NCBI GenBank assembly: GCA_030248225.1
Contig: JASANE010020051.1
Coordinates: 1 to 64,000, forward strand
DNA length: 64,000 nucleotides
Source: Trileptium ribeirensis
Lineage: Eukaryota > Nematoda > Enoplea > Enoplida > Thoracostomopsidae
Reading direction: 5' to 3'
Numbering within the stretch: position 1 is the stretch's first letter; each line of letters begins with the position of its first letter. Position numbers and translations under genes: made by a program. Below the pieces are notes generated by a model. That model was not told where the DNA came from. It was given only the letters and a program-made list of their open reading frames with translations, and did not search any database. Positions 48,134 to 59,356 of the stretch are shown here, piece by piece.

Positions 48134-51100
48134 GTAAGCTTATATATACTTAGTAGATTTGATATTCTAATGTGAAATGTATATATATTATCTTTACATA
48201 AGACTGAGTGGCGCAATCGGTATAGCGATGGACTATCGTTCCTAAGGTCGTGTGCTTGAGCGCGGGCCAGAATTACTCATCCTTCCATCCCTCCGCGGTC
48301 ACTAAATTGAGTAGCATACGTGTGGAAATGACGGATTGCGATGACGCCGCATGTGGCCCCATGTACCGCTCTGGACATCGAAGGGCACAAAAATTGGGGG
48401 AAATTGCGACCGGCACTGCCCCGATGTTAACAAAGGGCTTTAATTTTTCATTTTCATTTCATTATGCATAAATAAAATATATATCAGTGGGTAACCACAG
48501 TGTCGGTTCCGGCTAAAGTTGTGTTTTAGTTATGTGTCCGGCCAAAAGCAATGACTATTCTATAACCGGAAAGCCGGTTAAAATTTTTCGTTAAAACTTT
48601 CTGAATTTCCTGCACCAGTTGTGATCTGAATGTACCTTTTTGTGACATCAAAACTGTCATTTTCAACAATTTCATATCCACTGTGACTGTATTCACCTTT
48701 ATTTCTTCCTACATATATATAAATTTGCAAGACCAGATTCTGGTCCTTAACTGTTCACGTTCATGTTGCTGGGTTGTTGATCCTGGTTATACACTGATGT
48801 ATGTATACGTGTCTCAAGTGCAGCCGGCTGAACCTGATGTGAATATTCTTTCCAAATCCTGAAAATATTTTTGTCCACCAAATTTCTCCAATATGTTGTG
48901 CTGTAGAACCAAATAATCAGTAACCATGATTGCATCAAATTTGCTGCTAAGCCACATTTACAATTTAATTCCTTAGTATGTGTTATGATAACGTCTCTCC
49001 AATGAAATGATGTAAGTCAAGAGTAGATTTAAAACAAGCCTTAGTGGATATGTGCCAAGTTTTACAACATGATTTTATGTTTGTTGTATAAAATAAATTT
49101 TGGTTACGAAAATTTACTCACGCTGCATCTCAAATGTTATATGCAGAAGAAAATTAAAAGGAGGTAGTACCTGCTTTTAGAAATAAAACATTGTCCGTAG
49201 GTTCTTTTTTTGTATATACGTAAGGATATATATACGTACGTAGGAACTCGTGGTTTTTAGACTGACGATTCGTGTTATGTAAATCCTATCAGTTTTTTAT
49301 TGCAACATATTCTAATTCTTGCAGTGTTACGATGCGGTCATCTAATGAGAAAATGGAGATTATCTCATCAATGTGATCCTTACCTAGCGTTTCTATTTAG
49401 TTGACACTAATGCTGTGGCTTATATAAGAATTGTCTTTTTAAGTACGTATATATATAGTTGTTTTGTGTTTGTTACAAGTCTTAGAATACTTTGTTTTAG
49501 ATAATTTATCTTCAAGCATTGGTCTTTGTTATGATATTTTGGAATATTGTGCGACGAATATTTTTTGGAAGTTTACGTGCTTTGGAAAGTGAGGTGAGTT
49601 AACCGCGTATTCGGAGTATTTGTAGTAGATTGTTTTGCTAACCGGATTTGGATTTCAAATTTCCAGCTAGGTTTTGTGAGTTTGTTTTTCTTTTTATTAT
49701 ATAATATCTGATTTGAAAATTGTTTTGATTTAGAAGTTTTTAACCTGATTAGCGGCGCCGATTATCAAAAATGGAGGCCAAGGTGTTAGTATTATTAGAA
49801 GTTCCACCTCTAATTGTTTAGTTAGCGGCTGGTACGCATAGAAAATTTGCTAACCAACATCTGATATTATTGCAACGCAGCTAGCGGAGTTTCCACAGAG
49901 GGTTCCAGGTGAAAAAATAAAATAAAATCTTAAAAAATTCGTTTTGTCTATAGATGTAACTCATAATTCATCTTCGACTGAACATCACTTTGTGGGACCA
50001 CGTACTGAATCACTGTGGGACCGAGTATTGGTCAAAAATGTCCTTTTTTAAGTTTAGACTTTTATTGTATGTATGGACTCCTTATCAAAAATGTCCTTTT
50101 TAAATTTAGACTTTTTATTGTATGTATATATCTTGGAACTAGTGTCTATTGGGTTGGAAATAGCACTGAATACGCTGATAACTAAAAGTCTACCTTAACT
50201 ATGTTATACCTTTTTGAGGTTTCAAGGGTGTTACGGTCTATGAGCCGCAATTTCCATAATGTAAGCTGTCATCATTTGAATATGTATTGCATGCAGGGAA
50301 TCAAGAATGGTATTTATATTATAAATATTTCAGTAAAGTAAATACGATGACGCGGTTATATAGAGTATGGCACCAACACTTCATTTTTTCAGGTCTTTTC
50401 AACGGGTTTAGGGTGGGCAAACTCAATTTTAACAATATAATGTGGTATTAAATTGTTTGATTTCTTTCAGGGCATTTATAATGGCACGTATAGGTTTTTC
50501 GCTTCATCGGAGATGAGGGTGTTGTAATTGAAAATCCAGTAATTGAAAATGTTCAAATTCAACCGTCGGCCAAACGCGTTCAGATAAGCTGTTATAGGTT
50601 TTATGATACGCATAATAGGCGGTGTTCATTGACTTCTACCTGATCAGCAGGCTTTAGGGCGTCCTGGGGCTTTAAGGGTAGTAGAAGCACCAAAAGCAAA
50701 TCCTGTTACAGATCATTATACGTAATAACTATAAATGAAACCGTGTTTGCTCCGTTTTACCCATACTTGCGAGATATTAATATTTTGTGGGCTAGCTGTT
50801 CACTGGATGACTTATTGAATTGTACGTAATGGTACAGCATCTGTGCTCAGTTATCATGTTCTCGAATTACGTGGACATATTATTTCAAACATTAAAGCCG
50901 TTGTGCTTTCATAAATTCTGTTTTTATGGGGAACTGCAGTCTGATCCGTATAATCGGGATATTTTTAACGGCTTACATCCTGATGGCTTAGTAATGGTTT
51001 AAACATTTGTGTATCATCGGGCTATCATTTTTAGTTTGCTTCAGGTTTATCTTGGCAGCCACTTTGTGTTCGGGTTGGTGATTGTTTATTGTGAGCAGTG

Positions 51101-54100
51101 ATAGGTAGTGTTGTAAAGACATTATGGCACAAAATTTCAAATTTTAGAAAATCGGTAAATGATCAGTATTTCGCGCGTTATCAAAAATATGATCAAAATA
51201 CACAAGTCTTTGTTGATTACAGTGTAATTCAAAGCGGATATTATTCTGTAGACGTTAGAACGATGCGTTAGGGTAATCACTAAGGCTAACTGTTTTCGGT
51301 CACTACAACTTCTCCATAAGGATGCAAATGCTGATATATAACTAACCAGTTTCATGCTTTTATAATAATATAAGAGTGGCTAGATCGAGTGTAAAACTTC
51401 AAGTATATTAGCTAGGTTTTATTGTATTGTTTGCGTATGCACGCTGCCGCTAACTGTACGTCTCTGCTGGCTTTCATGCTGATTCCAGTGCTGGTCTCTG
51501 TATTTATGTTAAATCATTTGGTATTTATATTATCTGTATAACATAATTTTGTTCCTAGGTCGTCGGCACTTTTGAAGCTAAATTCTCACTCAGGATTTTG
51601 GACTTATATATACCAGGGAGTAACCGGAATTCCGGCGAAAATCGTTTCGGTTTCGGTTCTGGGAAAGGGAAAAAACCGGTATGGAAGGGACAAAAACCGG
51701 AATTCCCGTTTAAAATTTTTCCTCATTTTTGCTTCATCTGTGGTCCAAACATATTTAATATATGTATACGTAATTACTTTTATGTCGTACTCTCCTCTCA
51801 AAATTATTCCTTTCAAGTTTAAGAAACTGTTAACTGATCAGAACAAAAGCCACTGTAAACTAGTGAATGGTTCTTAGTAGAATAAGCTTTTATTGCGAAA
51901 CATTAATAAAGGGTGTATCATTCCATGATTCTTTTACAGTTGTAGGAGTTGGTTCCACTCGTTAATAACCCGAATTCTATTGCCATGCTTTGTGGGATGG
52001 TACTGCACATATTGAGGTGTGTTTGCAGCGACTCTTGCAAACTTCCGTCTCAAAACTGCGGTATTGTCAAAGAAGGGCGGTATACATAATTAAGCGTGAC
52101 AGCTATCAGCTTGATTATTGTTGTCAAAAAAGTTTTGTTCTACACTATAGTAGCTGGCCATTTTCCGTCCAGAGTGAGTTTGTATACTAACATTTGGCAA
52201 TTCCTGAAGCGAATCATAACATGATACAGTTGTAATTTGGTTAACAATATCCCACTCTTTCGGTATTACGCAGTATATAGTTTGATAGCGTGCTTTGTGA
52301 CGAATTCACAAACATTTGCATACCTATATATATTAAAATACTACCTTCAGACGATTTAGTTTAAACAAATGTTTGATGATACAATGATTACTTATTCTTT
52401 TTTTGTATTTTAGCACTTAATGGAACGTTCCTGGCATGCTGTAGTTGAAACGTGTCTGGCCTTCACTGTTTTTCGCGATGACTTTAGCCCACGGTTTGTT
52501 GCGATGTTTACGTTGCTACTTATGCTGAAATGCTTGCACTGGCTTGCCGAGGACAGAGTTGATTACGTAAGCGAAATATGTCTGCTACAGGATAAGTATA
52601 AATTCCACCTTATTTTTAAACCTTTGATGCGCACATATAGTCGAAATCTGTGATACATATAACTACTCCACTGCTGTTATGGTGATGTGCCGTCGTAATC
52701 TGCAATTTATAGCACTATTTGTCTTTGATGCATATCAACGGCATTATATCTTGTTGAAATGGAGCGAGCGGAGTTTACACTGAGTAGGGGAAAGCAGCGA
52801 AAATTTCTTTTTTTGTCTGTCGCTGTCATTCATAACATATTTTCGGATGGACGGATTTTGACAAATTTTTTGTTCGATGGAAAAAATTGATGAAAATGTG
52901 CCTTTAGGTGAACGTGAATAGCTCAGGCAGCATCTTTCTGGTCAAAATGGCAAAAAACACGTTTTAAGGGTTCTTTTCCAAATATGGCCGCCGCTGTCGG
53001 TCAGAATATGGTTTGTCGACTTCTGCCCGAACTGACAATTTTTCTAATTTCGTCGCGTTATTCTAGTGACAGCTTATTCATTATCAAGCACGCAGGATAC
53101 GATGGTTTAGCTATCTAGAGCTCAACTTGACTATATTATACCTTTTCATGGGACTTCAAGGGTTTTACGGTCGGCGAATCCGATTTCCAAAATGTAGTTC
53201 GTTTTCCTTTGTATAATTATGTATTTTATGCAGGGCATCAAGAATGGTGTATAGGTAGTTTTGAATGGTGTATACCATAACTTGTTTATCTAGAATTCAG
53301 TGCAAATATTTGATGTGTTGCCAGTTGATTTCAATGGGTTTAAGATCGCGAGGGTTTAGGTGTTTCAATGTGTCCTGGGTTCAAATGGCTTTAGGGTGGT
53401 ATATAAATCAAATACAGCCTATTACATGTGATTAAACAAAGCGAAACTGCACATGTTCTGTTTCATCCTGGTTTGCGAACTACTAGTTTATTTTTTCGGA
53501 CTTGATCATTGGGTCATCTTTTTCGAAAATACTATGGAAAATAATATACATAAATAAAACGGTTTAAAATTAAAGTTCAAGTAATAATGGTTAACATTGC
53601 AAAAATCGAGTTTGTTGTGTACAATTAACCAGAATGGGTCAGTAGCAAACACATGGATCTCCTAACTTTTTACGGCAAATTTTATGTAATATCTAGTTTT
53701 AGTTTAAGTAAAACTAAGCTCCGTCCTAATTTGATATGTCAAAAAATGCGAAATACTGACACAGAATGGCAAACATTGTTGGTTACATTTTAGGTTACAA
53801 GTAGTCAGAGCGTAGTGTAACGTAACGGAGATTGTGTAGCGGGGATGAAAGCGTTTAATTTCTGTCTGTGTGTGTTTGATCCACCATAACTCGGGGACGA
53901 CTTAACCGATTTAATGATCTTGGGCTCATTCGAACCGATATAGCCGAGTGTTTTTTAATTTGAGGTCTTGTTCTAGGGTCAGATTTCAAAATGTCCATTT
54001 GAATGCCAATGGGCGTTAAAATACTAATGGCTTATAAACATTGCTAATAACCGAGTTTTCTAGCGAGGGTTTTTACCCCATTTTGATGCCCTTCCCGGAA

Positions 54101-57100
54101 GCATGTTAGTTTTATCTTAACTTTTGAATTTTTTCTCGGCTTGTTTTTAATGCACAGTGAAATGATAAATGCCGATGCGTGTTTTCAGGTTTTCTGTTAA
54201 GGCTCCGGTTCTAGAGTTATGGGGTTTGAGGTATGGTTCCTTGACAATTCGTATTTTATTGTTATGTCCTTGGAGGCTGATAGACTGCACATGGGCGATT
54301 TTGGGCATGGGCAACAAATTGTCGGCGATGGTTTTGCTCTGCTACCCACGTTTCCTTGGGTGCGGGGGTATGGCGTGCCCATGGTTCTTGGTCAGGTGTC
54401 AAAATGGGTTTTTTGCCTCATTTTAGTACTCTTCAAGGAAACAAGGTCATTTTTATCTTAACTTTCGAATTTTTTTCTGTGGTTTGTTTTATTTCATAGT
54501 AAAATGATAAATGTCGATGCCTCTTTTTTCGATTAAGGCTCCGGTTCTGGCGTTATAAGGTTTGAGGTGTGGCACCCGCGTGGTTCTTCGACCCAAAGTT
54601 CGAAAATTTGTTCTGACGTCCTGGGCGGCTGAAAAGTTTCACTTGGGGGTCTTCGGGCATGAGAAACTCATTGCTGGTGTTGGTTTTGCTCTGTGACTCG
54701 TGGTTCCTAATTTTATTGTGATTTCCTGGGCGGCTGATAGCTTGCACTTGGGGGTTTTCGGCACGGGAAGATTATTGCCTGTGTTAGTTTTGTTATAACT
54801 TGTGCGGTATTGTGTGATATCCACACATTTCGTTACGTAGTACGTATGCTATCGAAAGCTAATTGGCTGTGCACGCGAAAGGCGTAGGTGTACCTAAGCT
54901 TCACTACGCTCTGTAATACTGATAAAGTTACTAGTGCCAGCATAATTCAATGCTGCTATGATATATTTCGTCAGAACGTTATTTTTGGCATTTTGATTCA
55001 AAATTAAAATTAAAACCTGAAAATTTCGCTAGTTACTTCTACGATGGAAAGCGAATCGAAAGAATCTATTCTGTTTCAAACATTTTAGCAACCTGTTCAA
55101 TGTCCTGGAAAAGCGCTAATATATATATATGCATAAAATACATTGACGGCAACATAGCGCTCTGTTTTATCAAATTTCAAGACAGATTTCAGATTTCAAG
55201 CTCTTTTATGTATTCGTGTATTGATAGAAACCGGACAAAAATTCGCAAGTCGAATACTGGAATTTCTATCGTATTAAGCAATTCCAAAAACCTGTTGGTC
55301 CATTGTATTATTCTGCGTACAATAAATTAAAACATTTAAAATTGTTCAGTTTAGGGGATAAAATTTGAACAGTTTTTGCGTTCTTCAACGCCGATCGGCG
55401 TACCTATTTTAGACGTAAACAAGAAACGGAGCATTTAACTAGGTAAATAACCTATAGGCTATCCGTCACATATCACAAGCAAGGAAATTGCCTTTTACGG
55501 GGTATTTTATTTCCTTTTAACACATGTGAAAAACTGTTGCTCTGAGAAGCTTTTTCACAACGGCATAGTTGTAGATGGGTTTCGATGACAAAATTCGTGG
55601 CTCTGAAATGACGCCTCTGGCTACAACTATAATCTGGAATGTTTAGTATGCCCACATTGCCTAAATTGCAGTGTGAATCGGCATCAGTTTTATAATTATT
55701 TGTTAAAAATTTACTGCGTAACTAAGCCAAAAGACATATTGGACGTCATTGCGCGTCTAACTAAAATTCCAAAAGTCTATCCATTTGGAGGCGTTCTATG
55801 ACTGTCATAAGTGAATTTTTGCATTTTTGCACGTTATAAGCGGAAACATTGCACGCTCGGCTTAAACATCTTAAATTGAGCTTCTTGTTTACTAAACGTT
55901 ACCAGTGCTGTCATGCAGCAACTACAGTAATATGTGTGCACCCAGGTGGTAAATGACTACTACTACCAGAGATTTCATACTATCATCCATTTTGCTAAAA
56001 AATTCTTGGAACTTCCCAACTCAGATTTAAAAGTCATGTTGGGCTGTACGTTGCTGAATACGGTGAAAAAGTTACACATGCGTAGTGTACATTCGCACTA
56101 AGTGCTAAGTCATCAACGCGTTAAAGTTGTCTTTAAAATTAAAAAGGCTGCATGAAAATATTGTTTTATTAAATATTGTTTCAATATTTTTGTTTTCGAA
56201 GATCGAAATAAATGTTCCGGTTACTTTAAAATGTTGTGTATAGTACCGCCAAGTTGTCTTTACTCTTGAGGTTTATGATTCTTGATTTATTCATTATTTA
56301 GCTCAAACATACGATCCCTAAACATGCCGCTTCTCTTTTTGCCTTACTATCGCTGTTATAGTTAATTGAATTTTCAATATCTTTTGGATGTTTTAGATGG
56401 AGCGTAGTCCAATCATTACAATGTTATTCCATGCTCGAATGATGGGTAAGGATTATGTGTTGTTTATGTAAAGCAAAGTAAACAATTTGACAGTTTGATT
56501 TTTTGTAGATCTACATTATATTTATAATAAAACATATATTGTATGTCCTATTGCATAGTATTGCAAATGCTGCAGGTCACGATTCGCAACTCATCTATAC
56601 GTACGGTGCAGAAATACTTTTTGTATTAAGAAATGGAATGCTTTGATTTTTAATACATTAGGCTAAACTGTATTCACGTTTCGTAGTACACCATATATGT
56701 TTGCAGCACTTTTGGCGCTCCTCAGTTCCACCGACTCGTTTTTTGTGTCGCACGCTTATTTTACAACGCTGTTGCGCGGTGCCTCGGTCCAATTGGTATT
56801 TGGATTTGAGGTTAGTGTAATATTATATATTTCCATACGACTGTTTTGAAATTGTAATCGGTATTGCTCGTTGTAGAATTTAGAATCTTGGAAAGTTACG
56901 TTTTTCGAACAACAATTGTAATTTGATGTTCCTTTTATATTTGTCCCTGACCTACTTGAGTTTGTTTAACGTGATTTGCCTTAATAAGAACAGTTTATTT
57001 ATTGCGAATTTTTGTGCTTATAAAATTTCTGTGTTACGTAAACCCAATACAATTTGAAAATATTGAATAGCGTTTCGTTTCGCGAAAACGTTGAGTAGTA

Positions 57101-59277
57101 GTATAATGGCAGTGATTAAATGTTTCTGTAACCTATATTCTGACGTTTCTTCAGTTTGCAAAACTAATCTTATCTTTTTTCGGAATAAACAAACTAAGAA
57201 ATCGATGCGTATTGTATTTTGTCATATTTAATGAAACGTAGTGGAGATTGTGTGTTGCAGGTGTGAAATGTTATAAATTATGTCTGTGTGTGTGATCGGC
57301 CATAACTCGGGAACGCCTTAACTGATTTTCATGATCTGGGCTCATTCGAACCAGCATAGTCGATTTACCGTCTCGTTTTTTGACCCATTGTACCCCATTT
57401 TCATACCCTTCACGGAAGCAAGTTTATTTTTATGTTAACTTTCGAATGTTTTTCTAAGGATGGATTTATTTCATAATAAAATAATGGATACCGATGCATC
57501 TTTTTTGTTTTTCGATTAATGCTTCGGTTCTAAATTTATGGGATTTGAGGTACGGGGGGTATGGCGCCCCAATGGTTCCTCGACCCAAAATTCGAAAATT
57601 TTTCTAACGTCTTGGGCGGCTGATAAATTTCAACTGGAGGTTTTCGGGCATGGGAAATTCATTTCCGGTGTTGTTTTTGCTATGTGACCCATGGGTACGG
57701 GGGTATGACGCCCCATGGTTTGGGGTCATAGGTCAAAATGCGGGTTTTTAGTACCCTTCACGGAAACAAGGTTATTTTTATCTTAACTTTCGAATTTTTT
57801 CTAATGATGGTTTTATTTCATAGTAATATAATCAATGCCGATGCCTCTTTTTTTGTTTTTCGATTAATGCTTCGGTTCTGAATTTATGGCGTTTGAAGTA
57901 CGGGTGGTATGGCGCCACAATGATTCCTCGACCCAAAATTTGAAAATTTTTCTAACGTATTGCTAACTAATTTCACTTAGGGGTTTTCGGGCATTTGCAA
58001 TTTCATTGACGGTGTTGGTTTTGCTCCGTGACCCACGGTTCCATGGGTACGGGGGTATGACGCCCCATGGTTTGGGGTCATAGGTCAAAATGAGGGTTTT
58101 TTACCACGTTTTAGTACCCTTCACGGAAGCAAAGTTATTTTTATCTTAACTTTCGAATTTTTGTGTTTAGTTGGTTTTATTACATAGTAAAATGATAAAT
58201 GCCGATGCCTCTATGGTTAATACTATGGTTCTAGAATTATGGGGTTTGAGGTATCGTACCTCAATGGTTGCTCGACCTTAAATTCGAAAATTTGTTCTGA
58301 TGTCCTGTGCGGCTAAAAAGTTTCACTTGGGGTTTTTTCGGCATGGGAAACTCATTCTCATTGTTGATTTTGCCCTGCGACTCATGGTTCCATGGGTACG
58401 GGGGTATGGCGCCCTCGTGATTCATCCAACCAAAATTACTAATTTTATTGTGACTTCCTGGGATGCTAATAGCTTGCACAGGGAGTTTTCGGGCATGGGA
58501 AACTTTTTGCCGGTGTTAGTTGTGTTTTAACTTGTGCGCTATTGTGTGATTTCCACATATAGCATATCGACGTATGCTATAGAGAGCTGATTGGCTGTGC
58601 ACGCAAAAGGTATAGGTGTACCTATGTTTCACTACGGTTTGCAATCGTTCATACAACCCCGCTTAAGCGGAGATAGCATCTTTATTTATTATAAATATAG
58701 CTTCATGTATGAAAGCATGAGAGAATGTAGATGCCAATGCAGTACACATCTTCAGCATTCATATTTAGGAAAGCGGAAATAATGTGAAACATTTGGCTCT
58801 ATCAACACAGTCTTGCTAATAACCTTAACTGCGCCACTTCTGTGTAATTATCTCGAAACGGTAAAATTCAAAATGTGCAAAATAATGTTTAGAAGAATAC
58901 GCCGCACAGATACCGCCGTCGATATGTCGTGCAATTTCGATACTGTAATATTTTTGGAGCGTCCGCATTGTTCTATAAGTTTTCGAAACCGTCGTCATTA
59001 TTCGGTTTGAATTATGTAGGCGACGTTTACTTATTTATGACATATCATTAAATGATTAATTTTTCAGTATGCTATACTTATGACAGCAGTGTTCATGATT
59101 TCAATAAAATACACGTTGCACTCAATGGACTTACGCAGTGTTCATCCGTGGGAGAACAAAGCGGTATATCTGTTATACGCTGAGCTTGTTTTGAGTATGT
59201 TCATTATTTTCTATGCGAATATGCTTAGTTTCCTTTCAAAAATGACGTTTAACATTGCCGCTTTTAACGCCTTTTAA
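47996..59277 (+). CDS. sel-11: ERAD ubiquitin ligase HRD1/SEL-11 (synoviolin), six exons, 3' part missing
   Basis: HRD1 is a multi-spanning ER membrane RING E3 ligase that works with SEL1 in ER-associated degradation and forms part of the retrotranslocation channel. Exons: 47996-48133, 49501-49593, 52414-52566, 56397-56445, 56707-56810, 59068-59194 (or to 59277). All introns are GT..AG and the frame is continuous. The translation follows known HRD1 proteins from residue 1 to about 221, with hallmark blocks ETCLAFTVFRDDFSPRFVA and WLAEDRVDYMERSP. Family members are about 600 residues, with a RING-H2 domain after the membrane part. That domain is not in the window. The frame either splices at GTATGT (59195) to exons beyond 64000, or ends after 248 residues. 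Wording resembles the nematode SEL-11 type. Confidence 0.93.
48201..48475 (+). mobile_element. tRNA-derived SINE in hrd1 intron 1
   Basis: The head has an A-box-like GTGGCGCAATCGGTATAGCG and a degenerate B box (GTGCTTGAGCGCGG) at tRNA spacing. A GC-richer body follows, containing CATCC..CTCCGCGGTCACTAAATTGAGTA. That phrase resembles the conserved central domain found in several invertebrate and deuterostome SINE families (CCGAGGTCGATAAATTGAGTACC type). The tail becomes AT-rich near 48440. Confidence 0.6.
49501..49593 (+). CDS. sel-11: hrd1 exon 2 (residues 47-77)
   Basis: Flanked by TTGTTTTAG and GTGAGT, phase 0 on both sides. It encodes the second membrane helix (IIYLQALVFVMIFWNIV) and the RRIFFGSLRALESE segment that precedes the conserved HL-ERSW block. 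Confidence 0.93.
49860..50790 (+). repeat. Intronic repeat, copy in hrd1 intron 2
   Basis: Aligns patchily with 52735-53490 in intron 3. Shared landmarks in the same order are AGCGGAGTTT.CAC, TATACCTTTT, TTCAAGGGT.TTACGGTC, ATTTCC.TAATGTA, ATGCAGGG.ATCAAGAATGGT and GGCTTTAGGG. A tandem doublet of about 60 bases (CAAAAATGTCCTTTTTT..TATGTAT) at about 50035-50125 occurs only in this copy. Confidence 0.6.
51595..51715. repeat. Short GC-richer foldback-like repeat in intron 2
   Basis: ACCGGAATTCCGG near 51622 recurs as AAACCGGAATTCCCG near 51693, with AAAACCGG blocks between. This is similar in style to GC-rich non-autonomous DNA elements. It overlaps unrelated open frames on both strands that are not considered genes. 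Confidence 0.35.
52414..52566 (+). CDS. sel-11: hrd1 exon 3 (residues 78-128)
   Basis: Flanked by GTATTTTAG and GTAAGC, phase 0 on both sides. It holds the most conserved part of the HRD1 membrane domain: HLMERSWHAVVETCLAFTVF, RDDFSPRF, a membrane helix (VAMFTLLLMLKCLHWL) and AEDRVDY. Confidence 0.96.
52735..53490 (+). repeat. Intronic repeat, copy in hrd1 intron 3
   Basis: The counterpart of 49860-50790, shorter and diverged. The best-matched stretch is 53125-53270 (TATACCTTTTCATGGGACTTC... to GCATCAAGAATGG). Confidence 0.6.
53806..54913 (+). mobile_element. TIR element with internal repeats, copy B (two units)
   Basis: 1108 bp in hrd1 intron 3. The left end CAGAGCGTAGTG is matched by the right end CACTACGCTCTG, a perfect 12-bp inverted repeat and the clearest in the family. 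The landmark TCTTAACTTT occurs at about 54115 and 54456. An extra half-unit (GCGGCTGATAGCTTGCAC) precedes the common tail. Confidence 0.8.
54914..56396 (+). other. Remainder of hrd1 intron 3
   Basis: AT-rich and without recognisable elements. The frames at 55100-55330 (plus) and 55473-55655 (minus) are not supported as genes. Confidence 0.4.
56397..56445 (+). CDS. sel-11: hrd1 exon 4 (residues 129-144 plus one base)
   Basis: A 49-nt exon between GTTTTAG and GTAAGG. It encodes MERSPIITMLFHARMM, which aligns exactly with the MERSP..FH.RM block of HRD1 proteins. It ends after the first base of a codon, completed by exon 5 across a 261-base intron. Confidence 0.92.
56707..56810 (+). CDS. sel-11: hrd1 exon 5 (residues 145-179)
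   Basis: Flanked by TTTGCAG and GTTAGT. It encodes the fourth membrane helix region (ALLALLSSTDSFFVSHAYF) and the near-invariant RGASVQLVFGFE block. Confidence 0.95.
57231..58642 (+). mobile_element. TIR element with internal repeats, copy C (three units)
   Basis: About 1.41 kb in hrd1 intron 5. The left end ATGAAACGTAGTGGAGATTG is opposed by the right end TTTCACTACGG. The unit landmark occurs at about 57435, 57781 and 58145. Between units are well-preserved phrases such as GACCCATGG, TACGGGGGTATGACGCCCC and GGTTTGGGGTCATAGGTC. Confidence 0.8.
59068..59194 (+). CDS. sel-11: hrd1 exon 6 (residues 180-221), end uncertain
   Basis: Preceded by TTTTTCAG. It encodes YAILMTAVFMISIKYTLHSM, DLRS, then PWENKAVYLLYAELVL, the fifth helix and conserved loop. 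A strong GTATGT donor begins at 59195. If it is not used, the frame runs on as a hydrophobic stretch to TAA at 59275-59277, where other HRD1 proteins have the Arg-Pro that precedes the cytosolic RING region. Confidence 0.9.
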
Positions 59278-59356
59278 TACTAAAGCTCGATCAAATTTAG
59301 TATAGACAAAACTTTAGCTCAGAGAGCGGAACACTGTATTTCAAGCGTTTCCTTAC

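Noticed and set aside
54169..54461. Plus-strand ORFs of 80-85 codons in the TIR elements, with similar ones on the minus strand at 58261-58479 and 59643-59927
   Set aside because: They are translations of the internal repeat unit in different frames; no frame is kept between units.
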